A DNA stretch of 64,000 bases from Candidatus Methylomirabilota bacterium (GTDB taxonomy: Bacteria; Methylomirabilota; Methylomirabilia; Rokubacteriales; CSP1-6). The stretch covers positions 21,357-85,356 of the forward strand of contig DASTFB010000080.1 in the NCBI GenBank assembly GCA_035709005.1, written 5' to 3'. Positions 27,421 to 36,671 of this stretch are shown here, piece after piece. The notes beneath the pieces are model-generated. The model did not search any database. It was not told the DNA's origin and worked only from the letters and a program-made list of their open reading frames with translations. A program made the translations under genes and the position numbers. Within the stretch, counting starts at the first letter, position 1. Every line of letters starts with the position of its first letter.

Positions 27421-28440
27421 ATGAGCGTCCTGCCCGTCGGCAAGCTCCGGGCCCAGCTGCTGCAGGCGGTGTTCGACCGCCACCCGATCAAGGATCCCCG
27501 CGTGGTGGTGGGCCCCCGGGTCGGCGAGGACGCGGCGGTGATCGACCTCGGCGACCGCTATCTCGTGGCCACCAGCGATCCCATCACCTTCGCAGCCGCG
27601 GACCTGGCCTGGTACGCGCTCCAGGTGAACGCCAACGACGTGGCCGTCCGCGGCGCGCGTCCCCGATGGTTCCTGGCCACACTGCTGCTCCCCGAGGGGC
27701 GCACCAGCGACGACTCGGTGGCCGCGCTCTTCGACGGGCTGGCGGAGGCGTGCGCCGAGCTGGAGGTGACGCTGGTCGGAGGTCACACCGAGATCACCCA
27801 CGGCCTGGACCGCCCCATCATCGCCGGCACCATGCTCGGCGAGGTGGACAAGGATCGGCTGGTCACCACGTCCGGCGCGCGCGTGGGCGACGCGGTGGTG
27901 ATGACCAAGGGCATCCCGCTGGAAGGGGCCGCCATCATCGCGCGCGAGCGCGAAGCCGAGGCGCTCGCCGCCGGGGTCCCGGCCGCCGTGGTGACGCGGG
28001 CCAAGGCGTTCGTCCGCCGGCCGGGGCTCAGCGTGCTGCCCGAGGCCCAGCTCGCCTGTGAGCTCGCCCAGGTACACGCCATGCACGATCCGACGGAGGG
28101 CGGCCTGGCCACGGCGCTCGTCGAACTGGCCGACGCGGCCGGCGTCGGGCTGCGGATCGACCGCGAGCGCATCGTCGTGCTGCCCGAGGGCGATCGACTG
28201 TGTCGGATGTTCGGTCTCGACCCGCTCGGGACCATCGCATCCGGCGCGCTGGTGATGACCTTGAGCCCGGCCGACGCGGCGATCGTGATCCACGCCCTGG
28301 CCCGGGAGCGGATCGACGCGCACTACATCGGCCAGGTGGTCGCCCGCGAACGCGGGGTCGTCCTCGTGGAGGGGGGTCGGGAACGGCCGTTGCCCGTCTT
28401 CCCCCAGGACGAGATCACCAGGCTGTTCTCAGGAGGCTAG
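27421..28440 (+). CDS. AIR-synthase-superfamily protein (HypE-like)
   Basis: A 339-residue protein with the PurM/HypE/SelD/ThiL fold: 'VGPRVGEDAAVIDLGDRYLVATSDPITF', 'WYALQVNANDVAVRGARPRWF', 'VTLVGGHTEIT' and 'MHDPTEGGLATALVELADAAGVGL'. These are ATP/Mg-binding motifs of the superfamily, closest by eye to HypE. The C-terminus lacks the Cys tail used by true HypE in cyanide transfer, and no hydrogenase genes are near. Its role is therefore open; it ends 2 nt before ggt. The start is ATG 27421. Confidence 0.75.
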   Translation: MSVLPVGKLRAQLLQAVFDRHPIKDPRVVVGPRVGEDAAVIDLGDRYLVATSDPITFAAADLAWYALQVNANDVAVRGARPRWFLATLLLPEGRTSDDSVAALFDGLAEACAELEVTLVGGHTEITHGLDRPIIAGTMLGEVDKDRLVTTSGARVGDAVVMTKGIPLEGAAIIAREREAEALAAGVPAAVVTRAKAFVRRPGLSVLPEAQLACELAQVHAMHDPTEGGLATALVELADAAGVGLRIDRERIVVLPEGDRLCRMFGLDPLGTIASGALVMTLSPADAAIVIHALARERIDAHYIGQVVARERGVVLVEGGRERPLPVFPQDEITRLFSGG

Positions 28441-28442
28441 GT

Positions 28443-30041
28443 ATGCCTCAACTCGGGTACTCGTTTCGGCCAGTCGCGCTCGGGCGCGAGGGAATGGTGG
28501 CTTCGGCCCATCCGTTGGCGACGCTGGCGGGCGTCGATGTTCTTCGGGCGGGCGGCACCGCCGCCGACGCGGCGGTCGCCACGAACGCCGTGCTCGCCGT
28601 CACCCAGCCCAACAGCTGCGGCGTCGGCGGCGACCTCTTCTGCCTGTACTACGACGCGGCGAGCCGGCGCATCCACTTCCTCAACGGCGCCGGCCGCTCC
28701 GGCTCCCGCGCCGGGCTGGAGGAGCTCCGCCGGCGGGGACTGGAGCAGCTTCCCGTCCTGGGGCCGGCGACGGTCAGCGTGCCCGGCTGCGTGCGTGGCT
28801 GGGGCATGCTTCTCGAGCGCTTCGGCACGCGGCCGCTGCCCGAGCTGCTTGCCCCGGCCATCCACTACGCCGAGCTGGGCTTCGCCGCGAGCTCCATCGT
28901 GAGCCAGGCGATCGCCGAGCTGGCGCCGGACAACGAGGATCCCGAGTGGCACCGCGTGTTCCGGCCGGCCGGTGGCCCGCCCGCGGCGGGCGAGCTGTTC
29001 GTTCAGCCCGATCTCGCCCGCACGCTGAAGGCGCTCGCCGTCGACGGCCCCGACCTCTTCTACACGGGCCAGGTCGGTCGGGCCATCGCCGGCCGCCTGG
29101 AGGCGGAGGGCTTCCTGACCCCCGACGACCTGGCGCGCCATCGCGGCGAGTGGGGGGAGCCGATCGCCACCCGCTATCGCGAGTACACCATCCACCAGAC
29201 CCCGCCCCCCACCCAGGGTCTGGCGGCCCTGCTCGCCTTCAACCTGCTCGAGGGCGTCCCGCTGGCTCGCCGGCGCCTGCACACCGTCGAGCACCTGCAC
29301 CTGCTCATCGAGGCCGTGAAGCTCGCGTACGCCGACCGCGACCGCTGGATCGGCGATCCCGAGCACGCTCGGGTGCCCGTGGCCTCACTCCTCGACAAGC
29401 CGTACGCGGCGCGGCGTCGGCGGGAGCTCGACCCGAGAAAGGCCAGCGCCTACGCGCCCGGAGAGCCGGAGGGCGACACCACCGGATTCGTGGTTGCCGA
29501 CGGCCGGGGAAACCTGGTGGCCGTGATCCAGAGCCTGTTCAACGCCTTCGGCTCCGGCGTCGTCGTGCCCGGAACAGGGGTGACGCTGCACAATCGCGGC
29601 CGGCACTTCCGTGTCGACCCGGCCCACCCCAGCGCCTTCGGCCCGGGCAAGCGTCCCTTCCACACCCTCATCGCGTCGATCGTCACGCAGGGCGACCGTC
29701 CGGTGCTGGGCTTCGCCACCATGGGCGGCAATGGCCAGGCCATGTTCCACATCCAGGTCCTCACCAACGTCCTCGACTACGGCCTGGACGTGCAGGAAGC
29801 CATCGAGCGCCCGCGCTTCCTGATCGGCGCGTTTCTGCCAGGTGAGCCGAGCGACACCATTCACGTGGAGAACCGGGTCGGGGCCCGTGTGCTGGCCGGG
29901 CTGGCCCGCAAGGGTCATCACGTCAAGCCGGCGCCATCGCTCTTCTACAAGGTCGGCCACGCCCAGGCGATCGCCCTCCGCGACGGCACACTCTGGGGCG
30001 GCGCCGACCCCCGCGGCGACGGCATGGCGCTGGGATTCTAG
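28443..30041 (+). CDS. Gamma-glutamyltransferase family protein (Ntn hydrolase)
   Basis: A 532-residue protein of the GGT family, which hydrolyses or transfers gamma-glutamyl groups of glutathione and related amides. It has 'TAADAAVATNAVLAVTQPNSCGVGGDLF' in the large subunit. The autocleavage site is at Thr in 'GDTTGFVVAD' (about residues 345-354), followed by small-subunit segments. No signal peptide is visible, so it may be cytoplasmic, unlike classical periplasmic GGT. It follows the HypE-like gene by 2 nt. Confidence 0.88.
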   Translation: MPQLGYSFRPVALGREGMVASAHPLATLAGVDVLRAGGTAADAAVATNAVLAVTQPNSCGVGGDLFCLYYDAASRRIHFLNGAGRSGSRAGLEELRRRGLEQLPVLGPATVSVPGCVRGWGMLLERFGTRPLPELLAPAIHYAELGFAASSIVSQAIAELAPDNEDPEWHRVFRPAGGPPAAGELFVQPDLARTLKALAVDGPDLFYTGQVGRAIAGRLEAEGFLTPDDLARHRGEWGEPIATRYREYTIHQTPPPTQGLAALLAFNLLEGVPLARRRLHTVEHLHLLIEAVKLAYADRDRWIGDPEHARVPVASLLDKPYAARRRRELDPRKASAYAPGEPEGDTTGFVVADGRGNLVAVIQSLFNAFGSGVVVPGTGVTLHNRGRHFRVDPAHPSAFGPGKRPFHTLIASIVTQGDRPVLGFATMGGNGQAMFHIQVLTNVLDYGLDVQEAIERPRFLIGAFLPGEPSDTIHVENRVGARVLAGLARKGHHVKPAPSLFYKVGHAQAIALRDGTLWGGADPRGDGMALGF

Positions 30042-30046
30042 GGCCC

Positions 30047-30547
30047 ATGCGCGGAACCTCCTGGCTCGTCCTGCTGATCGCGCTGACGGTGGCCGGCGGC
30101 CGCGCCGAGGCCGCCGAATGGGGCGGCATCAAGCCGGCCGAAAGCACGATGGACACCGTGCGGGGGCGTTACGGTCCGCCGTCCAGCTCGAAGGCCGGCA
30201 AGGTGGACGGCTACGACACCATGCAGTGGAGCTACGAGAGTCCCCGGACCCCCAGCGGCATCCAGCGCCTGGTGGTGGACTTCGGGCTGCTCGTCGGCGG
30301 CAGCTACCGGCCCCAGGTAGTCCGCACGTTTCGTCTGGAGCCCAAACCGGATATTTTCACGCGACCCACCGTGCTGGCCGGCTGGGGCGAGCCCGATCGT
30401 AGCTCGCCGGTCGGCGAAGAGCCCCTGTGGTTCTTCTACGAGACGGGCCTGGTCATCTACTTCGACAAGAAGGGCTGGCAGGTGCAGTCGATGGTCTTCG
30501 TGCAGCCCCAGCCGGCTACGGCCGGCCCAGGCGCGCGACAGCCCTGA
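30047..30547 (+). CDS. Secreted hypothetical protein
   Basis: A 166-residue protein with a clear signal peptide ('MRGTSWLVLLIALTVAGG', cleavage near 'AEAAEW') and a mature domain 'GGIKPAESTMDTVRGRYGPPS' followed by beta-rich sequence. This resembles small periplasmic or outer-membrane-associated proteins with a repeated 'VRxxYGxP' start, but no family was named with confidence. It lies 5 nt after ggt, and its 3' end overlaps the convergent maltokinase gene by about 30 bp. Confidence 0.7.
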   Translation: MRGTSWLVLLIALTVAGGRAEAAEWGGIKPAESTMDTVRGRYGPPSSSKAGKVDGYDTMQWSYESPRTPSGIQRLVVDFGLLVGGSYRPQVVRTFRLEPKPDIFTRPTVLAGWGEPDRSSPVGEEPLWFFYETGLVIYFDKKGWQVQSMVFVQPQPATAGPGARQP

Positions 30548-31886
30548 GCAGCCCCGCCTTCGGAATGGCCACCCAGGCCGGCCGGTGGTTGGCCTCGTAC
30601 AGCACCTCGTAGGCGGCCTTCTCCAGCTCCAGCACGGCCAGAGTCCGCGTGAAGTCATCGTGGGCCGCCGGCACGAACGGCGCCCCGGCGACGGCGCGGC
30701 GGTAGGCCGTAGTGACGATGCGGGCGCCCTCGGCCTGCCACGCCGCCGCCCAGTCCTCGAGCCCGGCAGGCCGATTCGCCATCGCCGCGTAGTCGATCGA
30801 GCGCAGGAGACCGGCTACGTCACGCAGCGGGGTGTGCTTACGCCGTCGCTCGGCCAGCGGCCGCAACGGCTCGCCCTCGAAGTCGATGATCACGAACTCG
30901 CCGGTGGCCTCCCGGTACAGCGTCTGCCCCAGGTGCAGATCGCCGTGGTGCCGAATCTTGTCGATCCCCTCGAGACCTCGCAGACCGCTCTCCAGATCGG
31001 CGTCGGGCACCGGCGAGCGAGAGCCCAGGGCGTCGGCCGCCGCGGCGAGCTGGCGAGCGACGTCGCTAGCCCACGCCGCCACATCGGCGGCGGTGATGCG
31101 CTCGGGAGCAAAAGCGGGATCGGTGGCGTCCGAGGCCAGCGCGCGGTGCAGCGCGCCCGTCACCGTGCCGAGCCGCTCCAGCGCGTCCAGCGTAGGCCCG
31201 GCCAGCGCGCGGAGCCGCGCCGGGTCCACCCCTGACGCCCGGCGCGCAGCCTCATAGAACGCGGCCAGGCCGGCGAGCATCCACTCCCAGCCGTCGCGGG
31301 CGCCCGTCACCAGCTCCTGCACCACGGCCAGCGTGGCGCGGGCGCCGGCCCGCCGGTACTCCAGGTGTCCGGCCAGGCGCGGCGTGTGGGCGAAGTGGGC
31401 GCGCTCGGTGAGAAAGCGCGTCATCTCCTCTTCGGGGTTCGGGCCGTCGGCCAGCCGGCGGAAGTGCTTCATGATGAGCCGGTCGCCGAAGGCCACCGAC
31501 GTGTTGCTCTGCTCGCCCCCGATGCGGCGCGCCGGCAGCGGCGGCAGCTCCGCCGGGAACGCCGCAGTGGGGACGCCGCGCAGCTCGCCGTGCTGGCCGC
31601 TCACCACCCCGCGGCGGGCGATGAGGTCGAGCAGGGAGCGGCAGAAGACCGCGTCGTCGAGGCCGTCGGCGACGGCAGCCGCGCCGGCGGCCTCCCCGAC
31701 CGGCACGGCGTAGCGATCCCGGGTGCCGTCGTCCAGGCCGACGTCGACGATCACCAGCACGCCGCCGCCGAGCGCGATCGTGTCGGCCACGCCGATCGTG
31801 GTGAGGCGGCGCGTCTTGGCGGCGAACCAGCGCTGGCGGGGCAGCCAGGCGGCCAGGACATCAGATGGCGGTGTCTTCGATGCCAT
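30516..31886 (-). CDS. mak: Maltokinase (TreS-linked, Pep2/Mak)
   Basis: Phosphorylates maltose to maltose-1-phosphate, the GlgE donor. The 456-residue protein starts at ATG 31886, overlapping the treS stop by 26 nt. N-lobe motif '[13 protein letters not shown]' is typical of Mak; the kinase core has '[22 protein letters not shown]' and the catalytic/metal site '[12 protein letters not shown]' with 'IIDFEGEP'. The close linkage with treS and glgE supports the four-step trehalose-to-glucan route. Confidence 0.93.
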   Translation of the reverse strand: MASKTPPSDVLAAWLPRQRWFAAKTRRLTTIGVADTIALGGGVLVIVDVGLDDGTRDRYAVPVGEAAGAAAVADGLDDAVFCRSLLDLIARRGVVSGQHGELRGVPTAAFPAELPPLPARRIGGEQSNTSVAFGDRLIMKHFRRLADGPNPEEEMTRFLTERAHFAHTPRLAGHLEYRRAGARATLAVVQELVTGARDGWEWMLAGLAAFYEAARRASGVDPARLRALAGPTLDALERLGTVTGALHRALASDATDPAFAPERITAADVAAWASDVARQLAAAADALGSRSPVPDADLESGLRGLEGIDKIRHHGDLHLGQTLYREATGEFVIIDFEGEPLRPLAERRRKHTPLRDVAGLLRSIDYAAMANRPAGLEDWAAAWQAEGARIVTTAYRRAVAGAPFVPAAHDDFTRTLAVLELEKAAYEVLYEANHRPAWVAIPKAGLLRAVARLGRP

Positions 31887-33534
31887 AGCGCAGCGGACGT
31901 GGCTCCCGGCGTTCCAGGCGGAACCAGTAGAAGCCGTGCGGGCCCAGGGCCAGGAAGTACGGGGCCTCGCCGATGGGGGGGAATCGCGTGTCGCCGAGGA
32001 GCTCCAGGGGGACCGCACCGCGATGGCGGGCCAGGTCGAGGGCCACCGGCTGCGAGCGCTCCGACAGATTGGCCACGACCAGGATCGTCTCGTCCTCGTG
32101 CTCGCGCAGAAAGGCCAGGATGTTCTGGTTCAGGGGCCGGAGGAACTCGATCGACCCCCGCCCGAACGCCCGGCAGCGCTTGCGGGCTGCGATGAGCCGC
32201 TTCATCGTGTTGAGCAGCGACGAGGGCGTTCGCTGCTGGGCCGCCACGTTCACGGCCTGGTAGCCGTAGACGGGATCGGCGATGACGGGCAGGAACAGCT
32301 GGCTCTCGTCCGCGGTGGAGAAGCCGGCATTGCGGTCGCCCGACCACTGCATGGGCGTGCGTACGCCGTTGCGGTCGCCCAGGTAGATGTTGTCGCCCAT
32401 CCCGATCTCGTCGCCGTAATAGAGGATGGGACTGCCGGGCAGCGTGAAGAGCAGACAGGTCAGGAGCTCGATTCGCCGCCGGTCGTTGTCCATCAGGGGC
32501 GCCAGGCGCCGGCGGATGCCCAGGTTCAGCTTGGCCTGGGAATCCCGGGCGTAGGCGTAGTACATGTAGTCCCGCTCTTCGTTGGTCACCATCTCCAGCG
32601 TCAGCTCGTCGTGGTTCCGGAGGAACAGGCACCACTGGCAGCTGGGCGGGATGGCCGGGGTGTGGGTGAAGATGTCCAGGATGGGCAGGCGCTCCTCCCG
32701 GCGAATGGCCATGTAGAGCCGGGGCATGAGCGGGAAGTGGAAGGCCATGTGGAACTCGTCGCCCTCGCCGAAGTAGGGCCGCACGTCCTCCGGCCACTGG
32801 TTGGCTTCGGCGAGCAACACCCGGTCGCCGCCGTACTCGCGGTCGATGACCCGCCGGAACTCCTTGAGGATCTCGTGGGTCTCGGGCAGGTTCTCGCAGT
32901 TCGTGCCCTCGCGCTCGATCAGGTAGGGCACGGCGTCGCAGCGAAAGCCGTCCAGCCCCCGGTCCAGCCAGAACCGCATGATGTCCAGCATGCTGCGGCG
33001 CACGGCCGGGTTGTCGTAATTGAGGTCGGGCTGGTGGCTGAAGAAGCGATGCCAGTAGAACGCCTTCCGCACCGGGTCCCGAGTCCAGTTCGACTTCTCG
33101 GTGTCCACGAAGATGATGCGGGCCGCGCCGTAGCGCCGATCCGTCGGGCTCCAGACGTAGTAGTCGCCGTAGGGGCCGCCGGGCTCCGAGCGGGAGGCCT
33201 GGAACCACGGGTGCTGGTCCGACGTGTGGTTCATCACCAGGTCGGCGATCACGCGCAGGCCGCGCTCGTGAGCGGCGTCGAGGAACTTTTGGAAGTCCTC
33301 CAGGCTGCCGTAGGCGGGATGGATGCCGTAGAAGTCGGCGATGTCGTAGCCGTCGTCGCGCAACGGCGAGGGATACATCGGCAGGATCCACAGGCAATCC
33401 ACACCGAGCTCCTTGACGTAGTCGAGGCTCTCGGTGAGTCCGGCGAAGTCGCCGATGCCGTCGCCATTGGCGTCCCGGAACGCCTTGACGTGCACCTCGT
33501 AGAAGACGGCGTCTTTGTACCAGTCCCGGCTCAT
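31861..33534 (-). CDS. treS: Trehalose synthase (maltose alpha-D-glucosyltransferase)
   Basis: A GH13 enzyme interconverting maltose and trehalose. The 557-residue protein begins '[19 protein letters not shown]', typical of TreS. GH13 regions are present: '[11 protein letters not shown]', '[12 protein letters not shown]' (nucleophile Asp), '[12 protein letters not shown]' (acid/base Glu) and '[11 protein letters not shown]' (third acid). '[26 protein letters not shown]' is a TreS hallmark. It feeds maltose to the overlapping maltokinase gene. Confidence 0.96.
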   Translation of the reverse strand: MSRDWYKDAVFYEVHVKAFRDANGDGIGDFAGLTESLDYVKELGVDCLWILPMYPSPLRDDGYDIADFYGIHPAYGSLEDFQKFLDAAHERGLRVIADLVMNHTSDQHPWFQASRSEPGGPYGDYYVWSPTDRRYGAARIIFVDTEKSNWTRDPVRKAFYWHRFFSHQPDLNYDNPAVRRSMLDIMRFWLDRGLDGFRCDAVPYLIEREGTNCENLPETHEILKEFRRVIDREYGGDRVLLAEANQWPEDVRPYFGEGDEFHMAFHFPLMPRLYMAIRREERLPILDIFTHTPAIPPSCQWCLFLRNHDELTLEMVTNEERDYMYYAYARDSQAKLNLGIRRRLAPLMDNDRRRIELLTCLLFTLPGSPILYYGDEIGMGDNIYLGDRNGVRTPMQWSGDRNAGFSTADESQLFLPVIADPVYGYQAVNVAAQQRTPSSLLNTMKRLIAARKRCRAFGRGSIEFLRPLNQNILAFLREHEDETILVVANLSERSQPVALDLARHRGAVPLELLGDTRFPPIGEAPYFLALGPHGFYWFRLERREPRPLRYGIEDTAI

Positions 33535-33743
33535 GGCCTCACGAAGGATTCTACCGCTCGCGCCGGCGCGGCCCGCAGCGGAACGTTGCCAGATGGATGC
33601 CCGGACGCTAAGCTGTCAGCGCCACCTATGAGCCTTCGACACCCACTCTCGCCGTTGCCGCCACGACCTCTCGTCGGAGGGACGACGCACGTGAGCCTGG
33701 GGCGTGGTGGATCACGCCCTCGGCGGCGGTCCGCAACTCGGCA
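33535..33743. other. Intergenic region treS - metallopeptidase
   Basis: About 209 bp with no supported gene. Small possible stems are visible, for example GGCGTG with CACGCC near 33702-33719, but no U-tract or clear promoter was identified. Confidence 0.3.
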
Positions 33744-34595
33744 TCACCGGTTGCGGGCGCTGAACGTTTCGCACTGCCCGACGTCCCCCGATTCGATTCC
33801 CCGCTTGAACCAACCCACGCGCTGCGCCGAGGTGCCGTGGGTGAAGGACTCGGGCGAGACGTAGCCCCGGCCCTGCCGCTGCAGCCGGTCGTCGCCGATC
33901 GCCGCTGCCGCGTTGAGGCCTTCTTCGATGTCACCCTGCTCGAGGAGTTGTCGTGACTGGTCCGCATGATGCGCCCACACGCCGGCGAAGCAGTCGGCCT
34001 GGAGCTCCTGCATCACCGACAGCGCATTGGCCTGGGCAGGGCTCAGCCGGCGCTGAGCGCCCCGAACCTCCTGGCTGATCCCCAGCAGCGTCTGCACGTG
34101 GTGGCCGACCTCGTGCGCGATGACATAGGCCTGGGCGAAGTCTCCGGGCGCGCCGAACCGGTCCCGCAGGTCACGGAAGAAGCTGAGGTCGAGGTAGAGC
34201 TTCTGATCTTCCGGACAATAAAAGGGGCCGACCGCGGCCTGGGCGAATCCGCACGCTGACTCGACGGCGCCCGAGAACAGCACAAGCCGCGGGTGCTCGT
34301 AGACCCGATTCATCCGGCGAAACAGAGCTTCCCACGTGTCCTCGGTGTCGGCCAGGACCACGGAGACGAAGTCGCGGAGCGGGTCGTCCGTCCGCGGCGT
34401 GGCCGGAGGCGCGTTCTGCTCCGGCGCCATCTCGGGCACGCCTTGCTGCAGGAGCAGGCTGGGGTCGACTCCGAAGAAGAGGGCCAGGAGAAGGAGGACG
34501 ATCACGCCGATGCCGCCCCCGGCGACGCGGGGTGATACCCGCATTCCGCGCCGATCCTCGATGTTCTCGCTGCGCCGCCCGCTCCTCCATCTCAT
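33744..34595 (-). CDS. Neutral zinc metallopeptidase (YpfJ-like)
   Basis: A 283-residue membrane-anchored protein with a cytoplasmic basic N-terminus 'MRWRSGRRSENIEDRRG', typical of the putative neutral zinc metallopeptidase family. A transmembrane helix follows (about residues 26-45, 'GGGIGVIVLLLLALFFGV'), then a catalytic domain with the zinc motif 'AHEVGHHVQTLLG' and 'LQADCFAGVWAHHA'. The C-terminal 'GTSAQRVGWFKRGIESGD' is also diagnostic. The start is ATG 34595. It interrupts the trehalose cluster between glgE and treS and has no obvious link to sugar metabolism. Substrate is unknown. Confidence 0.9.
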   Translation of the reverse strand: MRWRSGRRSENIEDRRGMRVSPRVAGGGIGVIVLLLLALFFGVDPSLLLQQGVPEMAPEQNAPPATPRTDDPLRDFVSVVLADTEDTWEALFRRMNRVYEHPRLVLFSGAVESACGFAQAAVGPFYCPEDQKLYLDLSFFRDLRDRFGAPGDFAQAYVIAHEVGHHVQTLLGISQEVRGAQRRLSPAQANALSVMQELQADCFAGVWAHHADQSRQLLEQGDIEEGLNAAAAIGDDRLQRQGRGYVSPESFTHGTSAQRVGWFKRGIESGDVGQCETFSARNR

Positions 34596-34715
34596 ATCGA
34601 CTTCACCTCGATGTTCCCGGCCGACCGTCGCGATGGTGGCCGCAAGTGTCCATCCGCCGCTCACAGAATGCAAGCCGACGACCCTCGACACGGACAGCCG
34701 TGGGGCACCCGCCGA

Positions 34716-36671
34716 TCAGCTGCGGTGCAGGGAAAAGATGGCGGCTGGTTCGCGCGCGGGATCGAGCGTCACGCGCAGCCGGGAACCGCGCACCTCCTGC
34801 CAGGTGTCGGTCAACCGCTCGTGGAGCCGGTAGAGGCGGTCGTCGGTCATGCTCAGCTCGTGGATGGGGATGTCGAGCCACGCCGAGCGGGGGGCGGACG
34901 GATCGAGGTTCACCGCCACCAGCACCACGTCCAGGTGGTCCGGCGTCATCTTGCCGTAGAAGAGCACGTGGGGATCGTCCGACGGGTAGAAGCGCAGATT
35001 GCGGTAGAGCTGGAGCGCGCGATGCTCCCGGCGCAAGCGGTTGACCGCGGTGATCAGGTCCACGATGTTGCCCGGGGCGTCCCAGTCGCGCGCCTTCAGC
35101 TCGTACTTCTCGGAGTTCAGGTACTCTTCCGAGCCCTCGGCGTACGGCACGTTCTCGCACAGCTCGTACCCGGAGTAGATGCCGTAGAGCGAGGACAGGG
35201 TGGCGGCCAGCACCAGACGCATCTTGAACGCCGGCCGCCCGCCCCGCTGGAGCGTGGCGTGCAGGATGTCCGGGGTATTGGGCCAGAGGTTGCCCCGGAA
35301 GTATTCGGCGACGGGAGGCTGGGTGATCTCGGTCAGGTAGTCGATGAGCTCCTGCTTGTCGTTGCGCCAGGTGAAGTACGTGTAGGACTGGGTGAACCCG
35401 GCCTTGGCCAGGACCTTCATCATCTTCGGTCGGGTGAACGCTTCGGCCAGGAAGATGACGTCGGGATGGCGGTCCTGGATGGCCCGGATCAGCCACTCCC
35501 AGAACTTCACGGGTTTGGTGTGGGGGTTGTCGACCCGGAACGTCTTGACCCCGTGGGCGATCCAGTGCTCGAGGGTGCGCCGCATCTCTTCCCACAGCGG
35601 CCGGGGATCGGCGGTGGTGAAGTTGACCGGGTAGACGTCCTGGTACTTCTTCGGCGGATTCTCGGCGTACTTGATCGTCCCGTCCGGCCGGTGGAAGAAC
35701 CACTCGGGGTGCTCCCGCGCCCAGGGATGGTCGGGTGAGGCCTGGATGGCGAAGTCCAAAGCCACCTCGAGGTCGAGGTTGTGGGCGCGCTCCACGAACC
35801 GATCGAAGTCCTCGAGCGTCCCCAGCTCGGGATGGACGGCGGTGTGGCCGCCTTCCGCGGCGCCGATGGCCCAGGGGCTTCCGGGATCGCCGGGCTGGGC
35901 GGTCAGCGTATTGTTGCGGCCCTTGCGGTATGTCCGCCCGATCGGATGGATCGGAGGCAGATAGACGACGTCGAAGCCCATGGCGGCGGCGCGCTCGAGC
36001 TGGGCCTCGGCGTCCTTGAAGGTGCCGTGACGGTCGGCGCTGCCGGAGCGGGGAAAGAACTCGTACCACGCCGCGAAGCGAGCGCGCTCCCGGTCGGCCA
36101 CGACCTCGAAGACACGCTCCGCCCCGGTCGCCTCCGCCCGGTCCAGGTGTCGGGCCATGAGCTCGGCCAGCGCGGGCTCGCGGGCGGCGCCGACCGCCGC
36201 CGCCTGATCTTCGCGCCAGCCGATCCGCCGGGCCCACGCCTCCAGAGCCTGGGCGTCAGGCCCACCCGCGCGCCGGGCGGCGGCGGCCACCAGCGCCGCG
36301 CCTTCCAGCAGCTCGCTGCCCACGTCCTGCCCGGCCGCCACCCGCTTGTCGAGGTCGGCCAGCCAGGACTGGAAGGGATCGGGCAGCGCCTCGATGGTGA
36401 ACAGCCAGCGACCCAGCGCGTCGAGTCTGAAGCCGCCGGCCCAGCGGTCGTTGTCGACGAAGCTCATAAGACTTTCCCGCCACTCGCGCGCGTGGGCGGG
36501 ACGGTACTTGAGGAAGGCCACCAGCACGTCGTGGCCGTCCTTGAAGATGTCGGCCGAGACCTCCACCACGTCGCCCACCTCGCGCTTGACGGGGTAGCGT
36601 CCCCCGTCCACCGCGGGCGCGATGCTCTCGATGACGACGGTGCGGCGGGGGTCGGCCGGGTCGCCGAGCAT
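34716..36671 (-). CDS. glgE: Alpha-1,4-glucan:maltose-1-phosphate maltosyltransferase
   Basis: GlgE extends alpha-glucan using maltose-1-phosphate. The 651-residue GH13_3 protein has the N-terminal beta-sandwich ('VGDVVEVSADIFKDGHDVL'), the helical insert and the barrel. Diagnostic motifs are 'YEFFPRS', 'DVVYLPPIHPIGRTYRKGRNN', 'FRVDNPHTKPVKFWEWLI' (nucleophile Asp) and 'VIFLAEAFTRPKMM' (Glu). 'TWRNDKQELIDYLTEI' is likewise typical. It abuts the GT2 gene with no gap (stop at 36672). Confidence 0.96.
   Translation of the reverse strand: MLGDPADPRRTVVIESIAPAVDGGRYPVKREVGDVVEVSADIFKDGHDVLVAFLKYRPAHAREWRESLMSFVDNDRWAGGFRLDALGRWLFTIEALPDPFQSWLADLDKRVAAGQDVGSELLEGAALVAAAARRAGGPDAQALEAWARRIGWREDQAAAVGAAREPALAELMARHLDRAEATGAERVFEVVADRERARFAAWYEFFPRSGSADRHGTFKDAEAQLERAAAMGFDVVYLPPIHPIGRTYRKGRNNTLTAQPGDPGSPWAIGAAEGGHTAVHPELGTLEDFDRFVERAHNLDLEVALDFAIQASPDHPWAREHPEWFFHRPDGTIKYAENPPKKYQDVYPVNFTTADPRPLWEEMRRTLEHWIAHGVKTFRVDNPHTKPVKFWEWLIRAIQDRHPDVIFLAEAFTRPKMMKVLAKAGFTQSYTYFTWRNDKQELIDYLTEITQPPVAEYFRGNLWPNTPDILHATLQRGGRPAFKMRLVLAATLSSLYGIYSGYELCENVPYAEGSEEYLNSEKYELKARDWDAPGNIVDLITAVNRLRREHRALQLYRNLRFYPSDDPHVLFYGKMTPDHLDVVLVAVNLDPSAPRSAWLDIPIHELSMTDDRLYRLHERLTDTWQEVRGSRLRVTLDPAREPAAIFSLHRS

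Noticed and set aside
27421..28440. Selenide water dikinase (selD)
   Set aside because: It shares the AIR-synthase fold but lacks the SelD N-terminal Cys/Sec-Gly-Cys-type glycine-rich segment; it looks closer to HypE.
31723..33864. 713-codon plus-strand frame
   Set aside because: Antisense to treS and maltokinase, without recognisable domains.
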